NCBI GenBank assembly: GCA_015767395.1
Contig: JADWMI010000029.1
Location: forward strand, 1 to 12,391
Reading direction: 5' to 3'
From: Bacteroidota bacterium
GTDB lineage: Bacteria; Bacteroidota; Bacteroidia; Flavobacteriales; Flavobacteriaceae
Length of the DNA: 12,391 nt
Position 1 is the first letter of the stretch; each line of letters opens with the position of its first letter. The position numbers were made by a program, and so were the translations under genes. Positions 1 to 6,152 of the stretch are shown in pieces. The notes under the pieces are model-generated. The model did no database searches and was not told where the DNA came from. It saw only the letters and a program-made list of their open reading frames with translations.

Positions 1-885
1 CCTGAAACTGTTGGAGGAATGGGACCTGATGCTGTTTGGAGAGGCTTGGCGACACTTGCTGGTAGTTGGATTGGCGGTGGAGCAAACCAAGCAGCGATGC
101 TTGAAATTTATGAATACAACCCTCATAAATATGGTGGAATGGTAATTGTTGATATAATAGTTGCCAATCTTTGGATGGCAATTGTCTTATTAGGAATTGG
201 AAAGCAAGAAAAAATTGATAAGTGGCTAAAAGCTGATACAACTGCAATTGATAAATTGGTGGAAAAGGTGGCATCCTATGCAGCTGCAAATGATAGAAAT
301 CCATCACTAGCCGATTATATGGTTATTTTATCAATTGCCTTTACTATTGTAGGGGCAGCTCATTTTGGAGCCAATGAAATTTCAGCATTTTTAAAGGAAA
401 ATATTGCTGCTGTAAATGATAAATCTTCTGCATGGTCATCATTTGGGTCACAGTTCTTCTGGATGATTAGCATTGCTACTTTTTTGGGTATTTTAGCTTC
501 ATTCACAAAACTAAAAACGTACGAAGGTGCTGGTGCTAGTAAAATTGGAAGTATTTTTATTTACATTTTAGTTGCCTCAATTGGTATGAAAATGGATTTA
601 ACAAAAATATTTGACAACCCTGGACTTATTGTAGTTGGCTTGATTTGGATGACCATTCATATTATTTTATTAATCGTTGTTGCTAAATTGATAAGAGCTC
701 CTTATTTCTTTTTAGCCGTGGGAAGTCAAGCAAATGTTGGTGGGGCAGCTTCTGCACCAGTTGTTGCTGCAGCATTTCACCCTTCGTTAGCAACAGTTGG
801 CGTTTTATTAGCCGTTTTTGGTTATGTTGTTGGAACTTACGGTGCTATGTTAACTGCAGAATTAATGCGAATTGTTGCACCATAA
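1..885 (+). CDS. DUF819 family integral membrane protein, 5' partial
   Basis: The reading frame is open from base 1 and ends at TAA 883-885, so 294 C-terminal residues are present and the N-terminal part lies outside the window. The ATG at 19 is probably internal, because coding-like sequence (PETVGG) precedes it. The protein is strongly hydrophobic, with about seven membrane segments separated by one polar stretch (around residues 68-100). Glycine-rich motifs are seen near residue 24 (GSWIGGGANQ) and near residues 244-256 (GSQANVGGAASAP). These fit the DUF819 (YjcL-like) family, inner-membrane proteins that look like transporters but whose substrate is not established. Family members usually have about 380-420 residues, so roughly a quarter is missing. 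The C-terminus is intact. No terminator is visible before the next gene, 54 bases away. Family assignment is from motif recognition and is fairly firm; function is unknown. Confidence 0.82.
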   Translation, partial: PETVGGMGPDAVWRGLATLAGSWIGGGANQAAMLEIYEYNPHKYGGMVIVDIIVANLWMAIVLLGIGKQEKIDKWLKADTTAIDKLVEKVASYAAANDRNPSLADYMVILSIAFTIVGAAHFGANEISAFLKENIAAVNDKSSAWSSFGSQFFWMISIATFLGILASFTKLKTYEGAGASKIGSIFIYILVASIGMKMDLTKIFDNPGLIVVGLIWMTIHIILLIVVAKLIRAPYFFLAVGSQANVGGAASAPVVAAAFHPSLATVGVLLAVFGYVVGTYGAMLTAELMRIVAP

Positions 886-886
886 A

Positions 887-920
887 TTGTTTTAAAAACC
901 AAATAAAAGTAAGATATTTG
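887..920 (+). promoter_or_regulatory. Weak candidate promoter of the DUF4369 lipoprotein gene
   Basis: A near match to the Bacteroidota -7 element TAnnTTTG (GATATTTG, 913-920, first base wrong) lies 19 bases before the ATG at 940. A TTG at 887-889 is 23 bases upstream, slightly long for the -33 element. Without a terminator after the DUF819 gene, read-through is an equally good explanation. Confidence 0.3.
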
Positions 921-939
921 TCTGCTTAAAATTTTATAA

Positions 940-1638
940 ATGAAAAAATCACTTCTCTTTATTATTGTTATTAGTTTAGTTATTTCTTGTGGAAAAAGCC
1001 ACGAAGGAAATATGCTTGTAAAAGGAAATATTGATGGTCTAAAAAAAGGCACCCTTTATTTACAAAAAATAAAAGATACTTTACTTATTACTGTAGATTC
1101 AATTCAACTTAAAGGTGAGAGTAATTTTATTCTTTCAGACAATGTTGAAAGCCCAGAAATGTATTACATTACTTTAGGTGAAATATCTAATGAGAAAATG
1201 GCGTTTTTTGGCGAAGAAGGTGAAATTACAGTATCATCTAAATTAGCAAAACTAGTAACTTCTTTAAAAATAACAGGCTCTTCGAACCAAGTAGTTTTAG
1301 ATGAATATAAAGCTATGATTCAAAAATTCAATGGAAAACAATTGGACTTGATTAAAGCTAAGTTTGATGCGATGAAAGATAGTGATTCTGAAGCCCAACT
1401 AGAAACTGAAGTTGCAGAGCGTAATTTAATAAAAAGAAGATATCTCTACACTACTAATTTTGCTTTAACACATGCAGATACTGAAGTGGCGCCGTATTTA
1501 GCACTAACAGAATTATACAATGCCAATATAAAATTATTGGACACCATAAATAATTCCTTATCTGAAAAAATAAAAATTTCAAAATATGGCTCACAATTGA
1601 ATGACTTTGTTCAAAAAATTAAAAGTCAAGATAATTAA
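940..1638 (+). CDS. DUF4369 domain lipoprotein without a thioredoxin domain
   Basis: This 232-residue protein begins with a lipoprotein signal peptide: KK at residues 2-3, a hydrophobic core, and a lipobox ending VISC with the modified cysteine at residue 17. It should therefore be anchored in the inner or outer membrane, facing the periplasm or surface. Residues about 23-120 match the pattern of DUF4369: 'G.IDGLKKGTLYLQK', then 'VDS' and 'GESNF', then 'ITGSSNQ'. DUF4369 is usually the N-terminal half of Bacteroidota thiol-disulfide oxidoreductases of the TlpA/ResA kind. Here the remaining ~110 residues are helical and charged, with no CxxC motif, so the redox domain is absent. The only cysteine is the lipidated one. 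A terminator follows. The domain call is fairly secure; the role of stand-alone DUF4369 lipoproteins is not known. Confidence 0.8.
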   Translation: MKKSLLFIIVISLVISCGKSHEGNMLVKGNIDGLKKGTLYLQKIKDTLLITVDSIQLKGESNFILSDNVESPEMYYITLGEISNEKMAFFGEEGEITVSSKLAKLVTSLKITGSSNQVVLDEYKAMIQKFNGKQLDLIKAKFDAMKDSDSEAQLETEVAERNLIKRRYLYTTNFALTHADTEVAPYLALTELYNANIKLLDTINNSLSEKIKISKYGSQLNDFVQKIKSQDN

Positions 1639-1666
1639 ACCAAGCTGTTGTCCTAATTCATATAAC

Positions 1667-1699
1667 AAAGCAACTTAAATGGGTTGCTTTTTTTATTTT
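1667..1699 (+). terminator. Rho-independent terminator after the DUF4369 gene
   Basis: An 8-bp perfect stem, AAAGCAAC (1667-1674) with GTTGCTTT (1683-1690), encloses an 8-base loop and is followed by a T-rich tract (1688-1699). It separates the lipoprotein gene from the sigma-factor unit. Its T tract abuts the -7 element of the next promoter. Confidence 0.8.
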
Positions 1700-1701
1700 A
1701 A

Positions 1702-1709
1702 TAAATTTG
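1702..1709 (+). promoter_or_regulatory. -7 promoter element (TAAATTTG) for the sigma-factor unit
   Basis: TAAATTTG is a perfect match to the Bacteroidota housekeeping -7 consensus TAnnTTTG. The nearest upstream TTG (1684-1686) is only 15 bases away, short for a -33 element, and it sits inside the terminator stem. Transcription would begin near 1714-1717, giving a leader of about 45 bases that contains the palindrome at 1720-1743. Confidence 0.5.
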
Positions 1710-1719
1710 TAACAAATAA

Positions 1720-1743
1720 CACCTAATAACTACCTATTAGGTG
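1720..1743. promoter_or_regulatory. Perfect 9-bp inverted repeat, possible operator or leader hairpin
   Basis: CACCTAATA (1720-1728) and TATTAGGTG (1735-1743) are exact reverse complements with a 6-base spacer. The right half also contains a compact dyad, ACCTA-T-TAGGT (1732-1742). The ACCTA half therefore occurs twice on the same strand exactly 11 bases apart, about one helical turn. The element lies just after the predicted transcription start and ends 16 bases before the GTG start codon. No T tract follows, so it is not a terminator. It could bind a repressor, or fold in the mRNA near the start codon. Confidence 0.6.
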
Positions 1744-1759
1744 AATTCAAAAAATTATA

Positions 1760-2254
1760 GTGACCAAAGACCTTGAACATAAATTTATAGACGAGTTTCA
1801 GAAAAACCAAAATATCGTCCATAAAGTTTGTAGAATATACACACACGATCAAGAATCGCATAACGATTTATTTCAGGAAATCACTATTCAACTATGGAAA
1901 GCCTACCCTAAGTTTAGAGGTGAGTCAAAATTAAGTACCTGGATGTACAGAATTGGGTTAAATACAGCCATTACTTTATATAGGAAATCTAAACGCACCA
2001 TAAAAACAACAGATTTCGAAAATGTCTTTCACCGAATTGAAGCAACAGATTATGACCCTACAGAAGAGGAGCAATTAAAATTAATGTACAAGGCAATTCA
2101 ACAATTGTCTGATATTGAAAAGGCCTTAATTTTTTTATATTTAGAAGATAAAAATTATAAAGAAATATCTGAGACTTTGGGTATATCACAAGTGAATGCG
2201 CGTGTGAAGATGAACAGAATTAAAACTCGTTTAAAAAACATACTAAATCCATAA
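1760..2254 (+). CDS. ECF-type RNA polymerase sigma factor
   Basis: This 164-residue protein has the two-domain layout of extracytoplasmic-function sigma factors. Region 2 (about residues 20-80) includes 'DLFQEITIQLWKAYPKFRGES' in shortened form, the aromatic-rich core-binding helix, followed by 'LSTWMYRIGLNTAI' at the -10-recognising part. Region 4 (about 113-162) contains the helix-turn-helix 'YKEISETLGISQVNARVKM'. There is no sigma region 1 or 3. It would redirect RNA polymerase to a small regulon, not identifiable from this window. The start is GTG at 1760: an in-frame TGA at 1742-1744 excludes a longer form, and the next in-frame ATG would remove part of region 2. The stop is two bases before the next ATG, so the pair is almost certainly co-transcribed. 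Confidence 0.93.
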   Translation: MTKDLEHKFIDEFQKNQNIVHKVCRIYTHDQESHNDLFQEITIQLWKAYPKFRGESKLSTWMYRIGLNTAITLYRKSKRTIKTTDFENVFHRIEATDYDPTEEEQLKLMYKAIQQLSDIEKALIFLYLEDKNYKEISETLGISQVNARVKMNRIKTRLKNILNP

Positions 2255-2256
2255 AT

Positions 2257-2895
2257 ATGAAGGAATTAGATTTACTAAAAAAAGACTGGAAAAAGCAAGG
2301 TACTGATTTTCCAAAACTATCATATCAGGATATTTATGTACTAATACATAAAAAATCCTCTTCTATTGTAAAATGGATTTTTGTTATCTGTGTTGCAGAA
2401 TTTTTGTTTTGGACTGGATTGAATTTTATCATACCAGAGAGCTACTTAGATATTTATGAACAGTTTCATTTAAAAACATTCTTATACATTACACAAGGTT
2501 TTCATTATCTAATACTGCTTGTTTTTATCGTTATTTTTTATAAAAATTTCAAAGCAATTTCAGTAATTGATTCAACCAATTTACTAATGCAAAAAATTAT
2601 TAACACACGTAAAACAGTTAATTACTATGTGTATTATAACATTGCTCTCTATGCAATTTTATCAATTGTATTAAACGTAATTATGTTTTCAAATCCTGAC
2701 ATTTTAATTAAAGTGTTGAGTACTGAGGACACAACTATTAATAATGATAATTTTTTAACAGTAATGTTGTTTGTTCAAATAGCTACTTTCTTTATTGTTT
2801 GTGGTTTACTTTGGCTGTATTACAGAATTATTTATGGAATTCTTTTAAAGAAATTAAGCAAAAATTATTTAGAATTAAAAAGTATGGAACACTAG
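2257..2895 (+). CDS. Four-helix membrane protein paired with the ECF sigma factor
   Basis: The 212-residue protein has a short charged cytoplasmic-looking N-terminus (MKELDLLKKDWKKQG) and four hydrophobic segments at about residues 37-59, 75-95, 122-144 and 166-197. There is no zinc-binding HxxxCxxC motif, FecR domain or other classical anti-sigma signature. It starts two bases after the sigma-factor stop, which suggests translational coupling and a shared role, for example as a membrane-bound regulator holding the sigma factor. That is inference from gene order only. Similar flavobacterial proteins have, to my recollection, sometimes been labelled as beta-carotene monooxygenases; nothing in this sequence (no iron-binding histidine set) supports that. 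It ends in TAG and converges on the next gene with 67 bases between them. No convincing terminator is seen there. Confidence 0.8.
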   Translation: MKELDLLKKDWKKQGTDFPKLSYQDIYVLIHKKSSSIVKWIFVICVAEFLFWTGLNFIIPESYLDIYEQFHLKTFLYITQGFHYLILLVFIVIFYKNFKAISVIDSTNLLMQKIINTRKTVNYYVYYNIALYAILSIVLNVIMFSNPDILIKVLSTEDTTINNDNFLTVMLFVQIATFFIVCGLLWLYYRIIYGILLKKLSKNYLELKSMEH

Positions 2896-2962
2896 TTTGT
2901 AAAGTATTGTTTATGGATTGTTTAAGTCTTTAAAAAAAGATATTACGCTCTTTAAAAGCCTT

Positions 2963-3424
2963 TCACTTTTTACTTTTAAGCTTAACGCTCCACTCAAATT
3001 CGTAGTTTGAAACCTGCTCCCCTGTTTCATTTACTCCAACGGACTTCATTTTTATGGTTTGTCCCTCACCTGTTTCTATTGTTTTTTTTAAGGCTTCTTT
3101 AATTAAAATACCATCGTTACAAGTAAAAGTAATTTTACCCACAGCCTTTTTTGTAAAAGCCCCAGAATGATTTGTAACCAACATTGATATTTTTTGACCA
3201 CTTTCCTTTATTTTTTTAATAACTATTGCGCCAGTAGTAAGTTCTGCAGCCATAGATTGTACTGCAAAATACAGCGAATTAAACGGGTTTTGGTTCATCC
3301 ATCTATGCTTTACTGCAACAACAGCTTTCTCTTCTTCCAGTTCAATTAATCTAACACCACATAAATATGCTGAAGGTAATTTAAACATTAAAAAGCGATT
3401 CATTTTTTTTACGGTTACTTTCAT
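2963..3424 (-). CDS. DUF4442 hotdog-fold protein, possible acyl-CoA thioesterase
   Basis: With a start at the ATG whose complement is 3422-3424, the protein has 153 residues (MKVTVKKMNRF...). The best signature is at residues 39-65: 'KHRWMNQNPFNSLYFAVQSM' followed by 'AAELTTG', with later 'TKKAVGKITFTCNDG' and 'ETGEGQT'. This is the DUF4442 pattern, a single-domain hotdog fold related to YiiD/PaaI-type thioesterases, so hydrolysis of an acyl-CoA is a reasonable guess, but the substrate is unknown. There is no signal peptide, so it is cytoplasmic. A TTG-initiated extension reaching 3448 is possible but less likely, since ATG starts predominate here and homologues as I recall them begin near this ATG. 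It is single, convergent with the sigma unit and divergent from the DUF4870 gene, and no perfect TAnnTTTG is seen upstream on its strand. Confidence 0.83.
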   Translation of the reverse strand: MKVTVKKMNRFLMFKLPSAYLCGVRLIELEEEKAVVAVKHRWMNQNPFNSLYFAVQSMAAELTTGAIVIKKIKESGQKISMLVTNHSGAFTKKAVGKITFTCNDGILIKEALKKTIETGEGQTIKMKSVGVNETGEQVSNYEFEWSVKLKSKK

Positions 3425-3518
3425 AAATATTTTTAAAGTGAGTAACAAGTTAACTAAAATAATTGGGCGTAAAAAACACTATTTATGTTAAATAAATGTT
3501 AATTTATAGTACTATGTG

Positions 3519-3550
3519 TTGCATACTACTATCTTTTGTACGTATATTTG
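3519..3550 (+). promoter_or_regulatory. Housekeeping promoter of the DUF4870-PadR-PspC-DUF2807 cluster
   Basis: TTG (3519-3521) and TATATTTG (3543-3550) are separated by 21 bases, a good fit to the Bacteroidota TTG / TAnnTTTG promoter. The predicted transcript starts near 3555-3558, about 20 bases before the ATG at 3579. This decides the start of the following gene, because the longer GTG-initiated frame from 3516 would lie across the promoter. Confidence 0.65.
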
Positions 3551-3566
3551 CATAAGATATTACTAT
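3519..3566. repeat. Imperfect direct repeat around the core promoter (TTGCATA...TACTAT)
   Basis: TTGCATA occurs at 3519-3525 and again at 3548-3554, and TACTAT at 3527-3532 and 3561-3566. The same two words therefore appear in the same order twice, with internal gaps of 1 and 6 bases. The copies overlap the -33 element and the end of the -7 element. They could be binding sites for a regulator such as the PadR protein encoded downstream. Confidence 0.45.
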
Positions 3567-3578
3567 AAGAAATTAATT

Positions 3579-3950
3579 ATGACAACTCAAAACGACAAAA
3601 ATTACAGTTCAATCACCCATTTAAGTGGGTTTGCAGGTTGGTTTTTTCCTTTCGGAAACATAATAGCTCCACTTGTTATGTGGATTGCTAAAAAAAATGA
3701 CAGCACTTATATAGATGAGCACGGAAAAGCAGCTGTAAATTTTCAACTTAGTATAATTCTTTACGGATTTTTACTAGCAATACTAATTATACCAATTACC
3801 ATATTAACCTTAGGTCTTGGCTTAATCGCAATACTAATTGCTATTATTCCTGCAATAATTTTAAAAATTGTTTTAATTATTTCAGCAAGTATTAAAGCAA
3901 GTAATGGTGAATATTACGACTATCCATTTACAATACAATTTATAAAATAA
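3579..3950 (+). CDS. DUF4870 domain membrane protein
   Basis: The 123-residue protein begins MTTQNDKNYSS and carries hydrophobic segments at about residues 16-36, 55-79 and 82-104, with little outside them. The motif 'HLSGFAGWFFPFGNIIAPLV' followed by 'MW', and then 'IDEHGKAAVNFQLS' at 45-58, is typical of DUF4870 (Tic20-like) small membrane proteins. Their biochemical role is not established; in many genomes they sit beside PspC- and DUF2807-type genes. The ATG at 3579 is chosen because the promoter lies immediately upstream and the extra 21 residues of the GTG-initiated frame look nothing like the family. It is the first gene of the cluster, 31 bases before PadR, with no terminator or promoter in the gap. 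Confidence 0.87.
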   Translation: MTTQNDKNYSSITHLSGFAGWFFPFGNIIAPLVMWIAKKNDSTYIDEHGKAAVNFQLSIILYGFLLAILIIPITILTLGLGLIAILIAIIPAIILKIVLIISASIKASNGEYYDYPFTIQFIK

Positions 3951-3981
3951 ATAACGCTTTTAACCTATTAAATCTCAACTT

Positions 3982-4326
3982 ATGAAGATAGAAAACACAA
4001 AAGCACAAATGCGAAAAGGAGTCTTAGAATTTTGCATTCTTTCCATTTTACAACATGGAGATGCTTACACTTCTGAAATATTATCGCAGCTTAAAGATGT
4101 GAAATTACTAGTTGTCGAGGGTACTGTGTATCCTTTGTTAACTAGACTTAAAAATGCTGGTTTACTCAATTACCGTTGGGAAGAATCAACTTCAGGACCA
4201 CCAAGAAAATACTATGGTTTAACCGAAACGGGCAAACTATTTTTAAAGGAATTAAACACTACTTGGAGCGACCTGATACTAGCAGTAAACCTAATAACTA
4301 CCAAAAAAACAACCGAAAATGAATAA
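3982..4326 (+). CDS. PadR family transcriptional regulator
   Basis: This 114-residue protein is a compact PadR winged-helix regulator. Recognisable parts are 'MRKGVLEFCILSIL' (residues 10-23), 'YTSEILSQL' (29-37), the recognition region 'EGTVYPLLTRLKNAGLL' (46-62) and the wing 'SGPPRKYYGLTETG' (71-84). The C-terminal dimerisation helix is short, as in the PadR-s2 type. Such proteins are usually repressors released by a ligand or by a change in cell state, and usually control their own operon. Here the gene lies between two membrane-protein genes and its stop overlaps the next start by 8 bases, so co-translation with the PspC protein is likely. PadR regulators are commonly found next to HAAS-domain membrane proteins, matching the neighbour. 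Confidence 0.94.
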   Translation: MKIENTKAQMRKGVLEFCILSILQHGDAYTSEILSQLKDVKLLVVEGTVYPLLTRLKNAGLLNYRWEESTSGPPRKYYGLTETGKLFLKELNTTWSDLILAVNLITTKKTTENE

Positions 4327-6061
4327 GACAATAAATATAAACTTAGGAGGTATCTTTTTTCACATTGATGAGTTAGCTTATCAAAAGTTGAGACTGTATT
4401 TAGATGCCATTAGACGATCTTTAAGTGATGATCCACAAGGAAGAGATGAAATTTTAAATGATATTGAACTTAGAATTGGTGAATTACTTTCAGAAAGAAT
4501 CAAAGATGTACGTCAAGTAGTTAATGAAACTGATATTGACGAAATAACGAAAATCATGGGGAAACCCGAAGATTATTTAGTTGATGAAGAAATTTTTGAA
4601 GATGAACCTAGCTTTAGAAAAAACACATCCTCAAAAAAACTGTATAGAGATACCGAAGACAAATTTTTAGGTGGTGTTTGCTCTGGAATGGCACATTATG
4701 TAGGGATAGATGTTATATGGATGCGTTTGTTATGGCTGATATTGTTTTTCTTCTTTGGAACAGGAATTTTAATTTATATTTTATTGTGGATTTTAGTTCC
4801 TCAAGCAAGTACAACAGCTGAAAAGCTTCAAATGAAAGGTGAGCCTGTAAATATTTCAAATATTGAAAAAAAAATACGTGAAGAATTTCAGGAAGTTTCA
4901 GAAAAAGTAAAAGAAGGCGTAAATGATGTTACTGAAAAAGTTAAAAATGCTGATTTTAAAAAAAATGTAGGAGGAAACGCAAGATCTGGGTTAGAAGAAA
5001 TCATTGAAACACTTGGAAAAATATTATTAACTATTTTAAAAGTATTTGGAAAATTTATTGGAGCCTTAATAATCTTTATAGCATCGGTAACTTTAATAGC
5101 ACTAATTATTGGAGCATTCTCTTGGGGAAGTTTTGAAATGTTAGGGTTTAGTGAGGATTTTGTGCACTATCCACCGTTCTTTTTCGATTCTGTTTTACCT
5201 GCTTGGTTATTGGTCATATTTGCTTTTTTTGCCATCTCAATACCTTTTGTAGTATTATTTATGTTAGGCTTAAAAATAATTTCAAGTAATGTAAAATCAT
5301 TTAGCACCACCACAAAATTATCATTATTGGGTGTTTGGATTGTAGCACTATTAGGTTTGGGTTTTGCAGGTATTAATTTTGCAACGCAAACAGCCTATGA
5401 CGGTGTTTTCAATCAAACTGAGGAATTACCTTTTGTTTCCAGCGACACATTAAAAATAAAAATGATTGGAGATGAAAACTTATCAAACAGGTCTGAATTA
5501 TATAGAAATTATAATTTCGAAACAGTATATGATAACGATACTCAAAAATTATATTCAACTAGAATTAATGTTGATATAAAACCTACTGAAAAAACAAATG
5601 CCTATATAAAAATTAGAAAAGAATCTACAGGAAACAGTAGACTAAAGGCCAATCAGGATGCAGAAGCCATTGAATATCAATTTAATTTGACCAATAAAGA
5701 GTTACTATTAAATGGTTATTTTCTATCTGATTTCAAAAACAAATTTAAAGATCAATTAATTGATGCTACCGTTTATTTACCTTTAAATTCAGTTATTTAT
5801 TTGGATGCTTCAACAAAAAGTTTCTTAGACGATGTTGACAATGTCCAAAATATTTACGACAGAGATATGCCTAAAAATTATTATAAAATGACTGAAAATG
5901 GATTGGAGTGTTTAGACTGTGATTCTACAATTTTTGGAGATGATTATAAAGAACAAAATTTCAGACTTAAAATTGATAATGAAGGAGTTGAAGTTAACAT
6001 TAATCGTGAAGACGGAAAAGCTGAAGTTATAATAAACGAAAATGGCGTAAAGATAAACTAA
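4319..6061 (+). CDS. HAAS-like/PspC domain membrane protein
   Basis: The 580-residue protein starts at the ATG overlapping the PadR stop. Residues 1-90 form a helical domain with 'RLYLDAIRRSL' and 'EILNDIELRIGELLSERI', ending 'IMGKPEDY'; this resembles the HAAS/DUF1700 domain that partners PadR regulators. Residues about 106-165 are a PspC domain: 'KLYRDTEDKFLGGVCSGMAH', 'DVIWMRLLWLILFFFFGTG' and 'LLWILVPQ'. A charged amphipathic helix with possible coiled coil follows (about 180-230), then membrane segments near 235-265, 292-318 and 335-356. The last 220 residues are hydrophilic and beta-rich, probably periplasmic, and contain a C-L-D-C motif at 531-534. PspC proteins sense or counter membrane damage in the phage-shock response; no PspA or PspF gene is seen here. 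The domain calls are strong, the exact role is not known. Confidence 0.9.
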   Translation: MNKTININLGGIFFHIDELAYQKLRLYLDAIRRSLSDDPQGRDEILNDIELRIGELLSERIKDVRQVVNETDIDEITKIMGKPEDYLVDEEIFEDEPSFRKNTSSKKLYRDTEDKFLGGVCSGMAHYVGIDVIWMRLLWLILFFFFGTGILIYILLWILVPQASTTAEKLQMKGEPVNISNIEKKIREEFQEVSEKVKEGVNDVTEKVKNADFKKNVGGNARSGLEEIIETLGKILLTILKVFGKFIGALIIFIASVTLIALIIGAFSWGSFEMLGFSEDFVHYPPFFFDSVLPAWLLVIFAFFAISIPFVVLFMLGLKIISSNVKSFSTTTKLSLLGVWIVALLGLGFAGINFATQTAYDGVFNQTEELPFVSSDTLKIKMIGDENLSNRSELYRNYNFETVYDNDTQKLYSTRINVDIKPTEKTNAYIKIRKESTGNSRLKANQDAEAIEYQFNLTNKELLLNGYFLSDFKNKFKDQLIDATVYLPLNSVIYLDASTKSFLDDVDNVQNIYDRDMPKNYYKMTENGLECLDCDSTIFGDDYKEQNFRLKIDNEGVEVNINREDGKAEVIINENGVKIN

Positions 6062-6126
6062 CTACAACTCAACTATAAAAAACAACAGTTCAACCCCTTT
6101 TATTTAAAATGATACTAGTAACAATA

Positions 6127-6134
6127 TACATTTG
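6127..6134 (+). promoter_or_regulatory. Possible internal -7 element (TACATTTG) before the DUF2807 gene
   Basis: TACATTTG matches TAnnTTTG exactly and lies 18 bases before the ATG at 6153. No TTG is present at the expected -33 position. It may give the lipoprotein gene extra transcription independent of the upstream cluster. Confidence 0.4.
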
Positions 6135-6152
6135 AACAACAAAAACTTTATT

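Noticed and set aside
837..1052. Minus-strand 71-codon frame across the DUF819/DUF4369 junction
   Set aside because: It overlaps two well-supported plus-strand genes and has no family-like motif; the 8015-8308, 10685-10888 and 11994-12251 frames are rejected for the same reason.
2257..2895. Beta-carotene monooxygenase label for the four-helix membrane protein
   Set aside because: No iron-binding histidine pattern or matching length is present; the label would rest on propagated names only.
2896..2962. Hairpin between the convergent membrane-protein and DUF4442 genes (TCTTT/AAAGA)
   Set aside because: The stem is only 5 bp and A/T-rich, with no proper T tract; not enough to call a terminator.
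3425..3448. TTG start extending the DUF4442 protein by eight residues
   Set aside because: An in-frame ATG just downstream begins a more family-like N-terminus.
3516..3578. N-terminal extension of the DUF4870 protein from GTG 3516
   Set aside because: It would translate through the TTG/TATATTTG promoter, and the added residues do not resemble the family; ATG 3579 fits better.
6132..6152. TTG start giving seven extra residues on the DUF2807 protein
   Set aside because: The TTG is the last part of a TACATTTG -7 element, and ATG 6153 gives a normal signal peptide.
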